DNA of 31,105 bases, taken from assembly GCA_002403095.1 (NCBI GenBank), contig DHHC01000021.1, forward strand, positions 72,949 to 104,053, given 5' to 3'. This document shows positions 7,483 through 14,393 of this stretch, in pieces. A model generated the notes under the pieces. The model saw nothing but the letters and a program-made list of their open reading frames with translations. It had not been told where the DNA came from and made no database searches. A program made the translations under genes and the position numbers. Position 1 is the first letter of the stretch. Each line of letters starts with the position of its first letter. The DNA is from Leptolinea sp. UBA4782 (GTDB lineage Bacteria; Chloroflexota; Anaerolineae; Anaerolineales; Anaerolineaceae).

Positions 7483-9185
7483 AAAGTAGATTACCTGGAA
7501 ATACTGCAGATTTGCTGAAAGCAAGCTGGGCGGATTTTGAGGATGCTACCCGGGAACTGGCAGAAGCTGAACTAAATGCTGAAAACCTGAAAGCCTGGAT
7601 GGCTGACTGGAGCACAGTTGCCAGCAAAGCCCAGGAACTTTACAGCCGGCTGTATTGCGATACCACCCTGCACACCAATGATAAAGCAGTCGAAGAACGC
7701 TTTACCCGCTTTATGGATGAATTCTTCCCCAAAATGATGGAAGCAGACCAGCGGTTAAAAGAAAAGCTGCTTGCCAGCGGCCTGGAGCCTGAAGGTTTCA
7801 ACATTCCTTCGCGCAACATGCGGGCAGAGGCTGCGCTTTTCCGCCAGGAGAACCTGCCGCTCATCAGCGAGACACAAAAGCTGTCGAAAGAATACGATAA
7901 GATTGTCGGCTCACAGACGGTGCAGTGGGACGGGCAGGAAGTTACCCTTAGCCAGCTGCGCCCAGTATACCTGGAGCAGGACCGCAGCCGCAGGGAATCT
8001 GCCTGGCGGCTTTCTATGCAGCGCTGGTATGACGACCGGGACAGAATCAGCGCAGTCTGGCAGAAATTGCTGCCCTTGCGCCTGCAAATCGCTTCCAATG
8101 CCGGCTATGGCGACTACCGCTCTTACAGCTGGCAGGACAGGCAGCGTTTTGACTATACCCCTGCAGACTGCATGGCATTCCATGATGCGATCGAGGAAGT
8201 GGTGGTGCCGGCTGCCAAACGGATTTACGAGCGCCGCAGGCAGAAGATGGGATTTGATACCCTGCGCCCGTGGGATATCGACGTGGATCCGACCGGGCTG
8301 CCGGCATTAAAGCCCTTCAGCAGTGTGGAAGAGTTGACACAAAAATCTGAAGCCATCTTCCACCATGTTGACCCTGTGCTGGGCGGGTACTTCTCAACCA
8401 TGGTGCGCGAGAACCTGCTCGACCTGGGCAACCGCAAGCACAAAGCCCCCGGCGCTTACAGCATGGACCTGCCGGATATCAAGCGCCCGTTCATTTTTGC
8501 CAATGCAGTCGGTGTACATGACGATGTAGCGACTGTACTGCACGAAAGCGGGCATGCCTTCCATTACTTTGAATCCAGCCGCCTGCCGTACTACCAGCAG
8601 GTGAACCCGCCCATGGAATTTGCCGAAGTGGGCTCGATGGCAATGGAACTGCTGGCTGCCCCTTATATGACCGCGCAATTCGGCGGTTTCTACACACCGT
8701 CTGAAGCCGCCCGTGCCCGTATTGAGCATATCGAAGGCAATATCCTCTTCTGGCCGTACATGTCGGTGGTGGATTCCTTCCAACACTGGGTGTATGAGAA
8801 TCCGGAGGCCGCCCTGGATGCGGATACTTGCGACCGCGTCTATGGTGAGATCTACGACCGGTTTATGCCGGGCGTAGATTGGAGCGGGTTTGACCAGTTC
8901 AAGGTTTCGCGCTGGCAGCGCCAGAAACACATTCTTGAGTACCCGTTTTATTACATTGAATACGGCCTTGCCCAGCTGGGGGCAACCCTCATCTATGGTA
9001 ATGCGGTCAAAGACCAAAAATCAGCGGTTGCCAGCTACCGTAAGGCGCTGGCGCTGGGCGGAACAGCAACCCTGCCCGACCTGTTCAAAACAGCTGGCGC
9101 CAGGCTGGCATTTGATTCCGGCACCCTGAAAGAAGCCATTGATCTGCTTGAAGCCGAAGTGGAGAAGCTCCAGCAGCTGATGTAG
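7479..9185 (+). CDS. M3-family oligoendopeptidase (PepF-like metallopeptidase)
   Basis: The 568-residue protein is a cytosolic zinc peptidase of family M3 that cleaves oligopeptides. The zinc motif is HESGH at 355-359, with a likely third ligand Glu383 in the MEFAEVGSM segment about 25 residues on, as in oligoendopeptidase F. The N-terminal 330 residues form the mostly helical channel-lining half of the fold; the end (HILEYPFYYIEYGLAQLGA) is also conserved in the family. No signal peptide is present. The gene overlaps gatB by four bases (ATGA) and ends 41 bases before a strong terminator, so gatB and this gene appear to be one transcription unit. A functional link with tRNA amidation is not evident; coupling may just be economical packing. 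Confidence 0.93.
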   Translation: MKSRLPGNTADLLKASWADFEDATRELAEAELNAENLKAWMADWSTVASKAQELYSRLYCDTTLHTNDKAVEERFTRFMDEFFPKMMEADQRLKEKLLASGLEPEGFNIPSRNMRAEAALFRQENLPLISETQKLSKEYDKIVGSQTVQWDGQEVTLSQLRPVYLEQDRSRRESAWRLSMQRWYDDRDRISAVWQKLLPLRLQIASNAGYGDYRSYSWQDRQRFDYTPADCMAFHDAIEEVVVPAAKRIYERRRQKMGFDTLRPWDIDVDPTGLPALKPFSSVEELTQKSEAIFHHVDPVLGGYFSTMVRENLLDLGNRKHKAPGAYSMDLPDIKRPFIFANAVGVHDDVATVLHESGHAFHYFESSRLPYYQQVNPPMEFAEVGSMAMELLAAPYMTAQFGGFYTPSEAARARIEHIEGNILFWPYMSVVDSFQHWVYENPEAALDADTCDRVYGEIYDRFMPGVDWSGFDQFKVSRWQRQKHILEYPFYYIEYGLAQLGATLIYGNAVKDQKSAVASYRKALALGGTATLPDLFKTAGARLAFDSGTLKEAIDLLEAEVEKLQQLM

Positions 9186-9225
9186 TCTATTCGGTTGTAG
9201 GGATTGTATTCAGGGAATGAAGCAC

Positions 9226-9263
9226 AATTAACCCTGGCGGTTTTCCGCAGGGTTAATTTTTTT
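9226..9263 (+). terminator. Rho-independent terminator after the M3 peptidase gene
   Basis: A long stem (AATTAACCCT with AGGGTTAATT, then GCGG with CCGC, one bulged G, TTTT loop) is followed by a run of seven T residues on the plus strand. It closes the gatB-peptidase unit. Confidence 0.93.
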
Positions 9264-9299
9264 ATGGGGATTGAAAACGAATATACGCCATCACAAAAG

Positions 9300-9401
9300 T
9301 TACTGCAGGTTCTTATTGGATGATTTGTAAAAACCTGCCAGGCAGCAAGCTGCAAACATGAACCCGATCAATCCTATTGGAATATAAATTATACCAGCCA
9401 T
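9300..9401 (-). CDS. 33-residue single-helix membrane peptide
   Basis: A short gene on the minus strand starts at the ATG at 9401. The perfect ribosome binding site GGAGGTG (9407-9413) lies five bases before it, the best in this part of the window. The product has an N-terminal MAG, then one hydrophobic helix at about residues 4-24 with two adjacent Cys (Cys19, Cys20), and a polar tail ending KSSNKNLQ. It lies alone between the terminator at 9226-9263 and the terminator at 9508-9541, both of which isolate it from neighbours, so it should have its own promoter. An AT-rich stretch with TATGTAATAT lies about 20 bases upstream. No family is recognised; candidates are a small membrane regulator, a toxin-like peptide or an accessory subunit. 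The strong ribosome site is the main evidence that it is translated. Confidence 0.6.
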   Translation of the reverse strand: MAGIIYIPIGLIGFMFAACCLAGFYKSSNKNLQ

Positions 9402-9507
9402 TTCGCACCTCCGAATCAACAGCCATATTACATATACGTATTAGACCGAAAAAAGTTCCCCGCTGGTATGTTTGAATCAATAAAACCCTTATCCTGCGAA
9501 AAAGGTA

Positions 9508-9541
9508 TGAAAAAACTCCCCGAATGCTGAATTCGGGGAGT
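9508..9541 (-). terminator. Rho-independent terminator of the GlpA-like/FAD/DUF1667 operon
   Basis: An 11-bp perfect stem (ACTCCCCGAAT with ATTCGGGGAGT) spans 9515-9541 and is followed on the minus strand by six T residues. It lies 25 bases beyond the stop of the DUF1667 gene. Confidence 0.93.
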
Positions 9542-9566
9542 AAATTTCAGTTTTGTAAGGCGCTGC

Positions 9567-9926
9567 TTACATGTCCCGGCTGGCCAGGATATCAATACCC
9601 GTCCCGAGCACGTCGGACAGCACAACTGAACCTGAGCGGACAGGCGCGTGCACAGTCACCTGGCGCAACGCGCTCACCAGCTCAGGGATGCGCGGCTTGG
9701 GGAAGGGCGCGGCGGTGTACACCGGCAGCAGGGGATGCCTGGCGCCTTCGATCTTCACCGTGCTTGCCACCATGCGGCGCGGATCGGTCAGTTCCTGGTG
9801 GGCGTAATCCTTACCGCGCTTGCAGCCGGCTTTAACATCCACAATGGTCTCGCCATCCTTGCTGATGACCAGGGTGCAACCCTTCGGGCAGGTGGAGCAG
9901 ATCAGTTCACTCTGTTCGGTTGTCAT
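9567..9926 (-). CDS. DUF1667 cysteine-motif protein of glycerol-type redox operon
   Basis: The 119-residue protein has an N-terminal Cys cluster, CSTCPKGC (Cys10, Cys13, Cys17) plus Cys35 in the AGCKRG segment, which suits binding of an iron-sulfur cluster or zinc. This cluster and the TDPRRMV segment are the signature of DUF1667. Proteins of this family are regularly encoded directly after a GlpA-like dehydrogenase and an NAD(P)/FAD oxidoreductase, as here, and are thought to be a third subunit, possibly an electron carrier. Its start overlaps the end of the preceding oxidoreductase gene by four bases (ATGA), and it is the last gene before the terminator. Biochemical role is not established; the subunit idea is inference from gene order. 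Confidence 0.88.
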   Translation of the reverse strand: MTTEQSELICSTCPKGCTLVISKDGETIVDVKAGCKRGKDYAHQELTDPRRMVASTVKIEGARHPLLPVYTAAPFPKPRIPELVSALRQVTVHAPVRSGSVVLSDVLGTGIDILASRDM

Positions 9927-11200
9927 CGTTTTACCACTCCCACCACCAGTTCGGCGGCTTTTTGGACCTCATCGTATGCCTTGGGGGTAAGGGTCAGGGT
10001 GATGATCTCGCCCGGGCGGGCATACGGTTCCGCCTTGCGGGCAACCAGGTTTCCGTTGCTGCGCACCTCAACCCAGACAGGAGATTCGACAGGGCTTTTT
10101 ACCCTCATTTGCAGCCTTACATTGCCTTCCGCCAGGCTGTCCTTATCCAGCGTATGCGGCACCACGTAGCGCACGGTCTCATCTGCTCTCAATGGCACAT
10201 GCCGGATTTCCTTTTCCCGTTCGTGCAGAGCGAACAGCGCAGCGCTCTTGCCGGCGGCATACCCGGCTTCGGTTACCCAGTCCACCAGGTCATACACGTG
10301 CACCACGTTGCCGGCAGCAAAGATGCCGGGCACATTTGTCTCAAGGTGGTCATCCACGATGGGTCCACCGGTCAGGCTGTCCAGTTGCACGCCGGCTTTG
10401 CGCGAGAGTTCGTTTTCAGGGATCAACCCGACCGACAGCAGCAGGGTGTCGCACGGGATAATCTCGGAGGTTCCGGGAATAGGATTCCAGCGCTCATCCA
10501 CCTGGACCGATTCGATCGCCTCCACCCTTTTCGAGCCGATGATGCGGTTGACGGTGTGGCTGAGTTGCAGGGGCACATCGTAATCCAGAAGGCACTGGAC
10601 GAAATTGCGGGTCAACCCGGTCAGGTAGGGCATTACTTCCAGCACGCGTTCCACGTGGGCGCCTTCGAGCGTCAGGCGGCGCGCCATGATCATGCCAATG
10701 TCGCCCGAACCCAGGATGACAAAGTTCTTGCCGGGCATGTACCCTTCCACATTCACCCAGCGCTGGGCGGTGCCGGCGGTAAATACGCCTGCCGGGCGCA
10801 TCCCGGGCAGGCGGATCTGGGCACGCGTGCGTTCACGGCAGCCCATGGCAAGTACGATTGCCCTGGCTTGGATATCCACTACACCAGAGGACTTGCCCGC
10901 CGCCAGGATGCGGCGCTGGGGTGTAATATCCAGCACCATCGTATCCAGCAGGACTTCCACACCCAGAGAGAGGGTCTCGTTGATAAAATGCTGTGCGTAC
11001 GCCGGTCCGGGCAGGTCTTTCTGGAATACCTCTACCCCGAAACCGTTATGGATGCATTGCAGCAGGATGCCGCCCATCTCGAGGTCGCGCTCAATGATGA
11101 GCACATCCTCAGCGCCGTTCTTTTTTGCTTCGATCGCGGCTGCCAGCCCTCCGGGGCCGCTGCCGATGACGACCACATCATACTTGCTTTTAGCGGGCAT
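9923..11200 (-). CDS. NAD(P)/FAD-dependent oxidoreductase, partner of GlpA-like dehydrogenase
   Basis: The start at 11200 (MPAKSKYDVVVIGSGPGG) follows a GGGAGGTG ribosome site and overlaps the upstream gene by 11 bases. The 425-residue protein has an FAD-binding Rossmann motif GSGPGG at 13-18, a second dinucleotide motif (VILGSGDIG) in the middle that should bind NAD(P)H, and a later GIFAAGNVVHVYDLVD segment that closes the FAD site. No redox-active CxxxxC pair is visible, so it is not a disulfide reductase. A C-terminal extension of about 100 residues beyond the usual fold is present. In this operon type it is expected to pass electrons between the FAD of the GlpA-like subunit and NAD(P) or another acceptor. 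The substrate is not proven by sequence. Confidence 0.9.
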   Translation of the reverse strand: MPAKSKYDVVVIGSGPGGLAAAIEAKKNGAEDVLIIERDLEMGGILLQCIHNGFGVEVFQKDLPGPAYAQHFINETLSLGVEVLLDTMVLDITPQRRILAAGKSSGVVDIQARAIVLAMGCRERTRAQIRLPGMRPAGVFTAGTAQRWVNVEGYMPGKNFVILGSGDIGMIMARRLTLEGAHVERVLEVMPYLTGLTRNFVQCLLDYDVPLQLSHTVNRIIGSKRVEAIESVQVDERWNPIPGTSEIIPCDTLLLSVGLIPENELSRKAGVQLDSLTGGPIVDDHLETNVPGIFAAGNVVHVYDLVDWVTEAGYAAGKSAALFALHEREKEIRHVPLRADETVRYVVPHTLDKDSLAEGNVRLQMRVKSPVESPVWVEVRSNGNLVARKAEPYARPGEIITLTLTPKAYDEVQKAAELVVGVVKR

Positions 11201-12683
11201 GCGGCACCTCCCCTTTGGTGGTGCGCAGCAGGAATTCGCTGCCGGGACCTTTCTTGCTGACCTCAAACGGGCTGATTTCCAGTTCCCTGGCCAATATCTC
11301 TACCACGCGTGGCATGTCAAAGGAGCCCAGGCAGCGCCCGGTACCCAGCCAGGTGCGGCGTTTGATGGCATCGTATGTGCTGGCAGGCAATGGGGCATGG
11401 ATCTCCTGCAGGATCTCGGCTTCGGTCACGTTCTCACAGCGGCAGATGATGCGGCCATAGGCTGGGTTTGTTTGGACAAGCTTAAGCTGTTCTTCCAATG
11501 ACAGGTTGCGGAAGCGCGGCCGGGGCGGACGGATGGGATTCCAGTCCGGTTTTTCCTCCAGTTTTTCGCCGGCATCCTTTATCAACTCGATCACCCGCAG
11601 GGCGATGGCTGGGGCTGCGGTAAACCCGGGGCTTTCGATCCCGCCCAGGTTGACCAGCCCCCTCACTTCCGCCGGAATCTCGACCACGAAGTCGTGGTTG
11701 TGTTTGACACGAGGCGTTTGGCAAGGGGCGTTGCCCATGGCGCGCAGCCCGGCGAAGACTGCAATGGTGTGTTTGGGCTGCAGCGTGGGTACCAGTTTGC
11801 GGGCTCCCTGCCAGATCTCCTGCAACCCGCCGGGGGTGACCTCGCGGGCTTCCTTATCCTCGATCACCTCTGCGTTTGGCCCCAGGATGGTGTTGCCGTG
11901 CAGGGTGGCGGTTACCAGGATGCCCTTACCCTTGTCGGTTGGAGTGGGAAAGAGCACATTGTTGATGGTTACTTCTGCCCGGTCCAGCACGCAGTACTCG
12001 CCCCGGCGGGGGGTTATCTTGAATTCAGGCCGCACCCCGGCTTTATGCATTACCTCATCAGCGTTGATTCCAGCGGCATTGACCGCCCAGCGGCAGGCAA
12101 AGTCGCCCCGGCTGGTGCGTACGCCGGAAATGAAGCCGTTCTCAATGATGAAGTCTTCAAATGCGGTGTCCAGCAGGACGGTCACTCCGTTCTGGATGGC
12201 ATTTTCAATGGCAGCCACGGTGACCGCAAACGGGTCGCACAACCCGCCGGTGGGTGCCCACAACGCACCACTCACGTTGGGGCTGATGACTGGCTCGCGG
12301 CGGCGCATCTCTTCTGCGCTGACAAGGTGCAACCCGGGTACCCGGTTGCGGATGCCCTGCTCAAGCAGTTTATGCAACGCCGGCAGTTCTTCCTCTCCCA
12401 CTGCAACCACATAATCACCGCGGCGCTCGAAGGCAAAACCAAGTTCGCCCGAAAGCGCATCCCACATCGGGTTGCCGAGCACATTTAGCTCTGCTTTCAG
12501 TGTGCCGGGTTCCGGATCATAACCGGCATGCACGATGGCTGAATTTGCTGCGCTGGCTCCCATGCCGACATCGGATTCTTTTTCAATCAGGAGAATTTTC
12601 AGCTGGTAACGGGAGAGGAAGCGGGCGGTCATGCTCCCCACCACTCCTCCACCGATGATGATAACATCGTAGGTATCGCTCAA
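11190..12683 (-). CDS. GlpA-like FAD-dependent dehydrogenase with degenerate BFD-type [2Fe-2S] domain
   Basis: The start is a TTG at 12683, chosen because AAGGAG (12690-12695) stands six bases before it and the protein then opens SDTYDVIIIGGGVVG, the FAD-binding motif at the very N-terminus. The 497-residue product has a DAO-type domain (residues 1-370) like anaerobic glycerol-3-phosphate dehydrogenase GlpA and L-2-hydroxyglutarate oxidases, followed by a BFD-like domain. That domain keeps Cys414, Cys416 and Cys451 (CRCENVT and GRCLGSF), but the fourth ligand position, Cys in GxCQGGFC, is Asp456. The cluster may be incomplete or have Asp as ligand. It leads an operon with the FAD oxidoreductase and DUF1667 genes. 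No glycerol kinase or facilitator gene is nearby, so glycerol-3-phosphate as substrate is likely but not certain. Confidence 0.88.
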   Translation of the reverse strand: MSDTYDVIIIGGGVVGSMTARFLSRYQLKILLIEKESDVGMGASAANSAIVHAGYDPEPGTLKAELNVLGNPMWDALSGELGFAFERRGDYVVAVGEEELPALHKLLEQGIRNRVPGLHLVSAEEMRRREPVISPNVSGALWAPTGGLCDPFAVTVAAIENAIQNGVTVLLDTAFEDFIIENGFISGVRTSRGDFACRWAVNAAGINADEVMHKAGVRPEFKITPRRGEYCVLDRAEVTINNVLFPTPTDKGKGILVTATLHGNTILGPNAEVIEDKEAREVTPGGLQEIWQGARKLVPTLQPKHTIAVFAGLRAMGNAPCQTPRVKHNHDFVVEIPAEVRGLVNLGGIESPGFTAAPAIALRVIELIKDAGEKLEEKPDWNPIRPPRPRFRNLSLEEQLKLVQTNPAYGRIICRCENVTEAEILQEIHAPLPASTYDAIKRRTWLGTGRCLGSFDMPRVVEILARELEISPFEVSKKGPGSEFLLRTTKGEVPHAR

Positions 12684-12713
12684 TGACTGCTCCTTGGGGT
12701 CGCGATTATGAAA

Positions 12714-12719
12714 ATTATA
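12714..12719 (-). promoter_or_regulatory. -10 box of the GlpA-like operon
   Basis: The minus strand carries a perfect TATAAT here. The expected transcription start gives a leader of roughly 25 bases containing the AAGGAG site before the TTG start codon. No convincing -35 box is seen at 16-18 bases. Confidence 0.55.
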
Positions 12720-12780
12720 CACCAGCAAATATTCTAGACTGGCAGCTGGAACATTGCTGTAGGTCGTACCTGGAATGCTG

Positions 12781-12808
12781 TTGAACCGTACAGCCGTTGC
12801 GCTATAAT
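12781..12808 (+). promoter_or_regulatory. Near-consensus promoter of the AmrS-like gene, giving a leaderless message
   Basis: TTGAAC (12781-12786), a 16-base spacer and TATAAT (12803-12808) form a strong sigma-70-type promoter. Transcription should begin around 12815-12819, at or just before the ATG at 12819, leaving no room for a ribosome site. Confidence 0.75.
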
Positions 12809-12818
12809 GAGTTTGACC

Positions 12819-13880
12819 ATGAATAACGAACCGGTTGCCAATCTGCTGGACAGGATGACCGCCCCGGGTGAATTGTTTGAGCACCTGGAGGGCGGGGTGG
12901 TGCAGTGCCATGCCTGTGCCCACCGCTGCCTGATCAAGCCTGGGGGCAGAGGTATCTGCCAGGTACGTTCCAACCGGGATGGTGAACTGCGGGTGCCCTG
13001 GGGCTATGTTTCAGGGTTGTACCCCGACCCGGTTGAGAAAAAGCCGTTCAATCACCTGCTGCCGGGCAGCCTGGCGTTTACCTTCGGCATGCTGGGATGC
13101 AACTTCCACTGCGATTTCTGCCAGAACTGGGTTACCAGCCAGACACTGCGCGATCCGGCAGCCAATTTTGGGGCTGAATACATCCGGCGCATCTCCCCGC
13201 AGCAGGTAGTGGATGCTGCCCTGCGCAGCGGTTGTGCCCTGGTGGTATCTTCGTACAACGAACCGCTCATCACCAGCGAGTGGGCTGTTTCGATCTTTAA
13301 GCTGGCGAAGGAAGCAGGGCTGCGCTGTGCGTATGTGTCCAACGGGTATGCCACCCCTGAGGTGCTGGCTTATCTGCACCCGTACCTCACTGCCTATAAA
13401 GTTGACCTGAAAACTATGCAGGAGAGCCAGTACCGCCAGTGCGGCGGGAAACTGCAGCATGTACTGGAAAGCATCCAGCAGGCGCATGCAGCCGGCTTGT
13501 GGGTGGAGGTAGTCACCCTGGTTATCCCGGGTTTTAATGACAGCACCCAGGAGCTGTGGGATACATCCCGCTTCATCACTTCAGTTTCCAGCAATATCCC
13601 CTGGCATGTTACGGCTTACCATCCCGATTACAAGCGCGAAGCCCCGCCCACCAGCGCCAAGAAGCTGCAGGAAGCAGCCGAGATCGGGCAGGAAGCCGGT
13701 TTAAAGTATGTTTATGCGGGCAACCTGCCCGGCCGGGTCGGGTCGCTGGAAGATACCCATTGCCCGCACTGCCAGAGGATACTGATAAAGCGACGGGGTT
13801 ATATCGTTGTTGAAAACCATTTACAGGCTTCTAACCATTGCCCATCTTGTGGAACAGAAATAGCGGGGGTCTGGTCATAA
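12819..13880 (+). CDS. amrS: AmmeMemoRadiSam-system radical SAM enzyme (AmrS family)
   Basis: The start at 12819 is preferred because an earlier in-frame ATG (12807) lies inside the promoter -10 box. The 353-residue protein has a Cys-rich N-terminal block beginning CHACAHRC (from residue 30), typical of AmrS/PflA-like activases, then the radical SAM cluster motif CNFHCDFC (Cys94, Cys98, Cys101), followed by SSYNEPLI and YVSNGYATPE segments. Near the C-terminus are two CxxC pairs (CPHC and CPSC) forming a zinc-ribbon-like tail, which not all AmrS proteins have. The family generates a 5'-deoxyadenosyl radical on an unknown substrate and is usually found with AmrA and AmrB (Memo). Neither partner is in this window. 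It is divergent from the redox operon and may be followed by the small membrane protein at 13931. Confidence 0.9.
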   Translation: MNNEPVANLLDRMTAPGELFEHLEGGVVQCHACAHRCLIKPGGRGICQVRSNRDGELRVPWGYVSGLYPDPVEKKPFNHLLPGSLAFTFGMLGCNFHCDFCQNWVTSQTLRDPAANFGAEYIRRISPQQVVDAALRSGCALVVSSYNEPLITSEWAVSIFKLAKEAGLRCAYVSNGYATPEVLAYLHPYLTAYKVDLKTMQESQYRQCGGKLQHVLESIQQAHAAGLWVEVVTLVIPGFNDSTQELWDTSRFITSVSSNIPWHVTAYHPDYKREAPPTSAKKLQEAAEIGQEAGLKYVYAGNLPGRVGSLEDTHCPHCQRILIKRRGYIVVENHLQASNHCPSCGTEIAGVWS

Positions 13881-13930
13881 TTCGGGAACATACCCGGTTT
13901 GGCTTAATTACCTGAAAAGGGAACGGAATC

Positions 13931-14347
13931 ATGGCAAACAAGGGTACATTTACGAAAATCCTGGCTGCAGCGGGCACCATCTTCATCTGGCTGCCGGTGC
14001 TTGCGCCTTTCCTGTTTGCAATCGGCGGGTTTGCCCAGGAACGGGTCTTCCACTTTGATTTTCTCATTCCAGGTGAGCTTTTCATTGTCGTGGTGGCAGG
14101 CGGGTTGATGCTGCTGTGGGCGGCAGTTCGTGCGAAAACTTTCAGAGGTTTTATCGGATGGAACCTGCTGGCAGCTGCAGTTTTGTTGTTTGGCAGCCAG
14201 GGTGTTGCGGTTGCCACCGGGATCGCATCCGGCGAGCGCGAAGCTGCGGGTTTCTGGTGGATCCTCGTCACGGGCATGTTTATACTTTACGACCTGGCAG
14301 TGGTCATTCTAGGTATTGGGGGAATCCGCCTGCTGCGAAAACTATAA
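13931..14347 (+). CDS. Small four-helix membrane protein, unknown function
   Basis: The 138-residue product has four hydrophobic segments at roughly residues 10-31, 48-66, 73-93 and 108-131 and a short basic end (RLLRKL). The ATG follows an AAAAGGGAA stretch that can act as ribosome site. It begins 50 bases after the AmrS-like stop on the same strand and may be cotranscribed. No conserved catalytic residues are recognised, so no function is proposed. Confidence 0.75.
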   Translation: MANKGTFTKILAAAGTIFIWLPVLAPFLFAIGGFAQERVFHFDFLIPGELFIVVVAGGLMLLWAAVRAKTFRGFIGWNLLAAAVLLFGSQGVAVATGIASGEREAAGFWWILVTGMFILYDLAVVILGIGGIRLLRKL

Positions 14348-14393
14348 AACGCGTCTTAGCAAGCCCCTAAATACAGACTTTTGTTGCTGGTTT

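Noticed and set aside
9923..11260. Long plus-strand open frame opposite the FAD oxidoreductase
   Set aside because: It is an antisense shadow of a GC-rich gene with clear FAD motifs on the minus strand; the translation is His/Arg/Gln-rich without domains.
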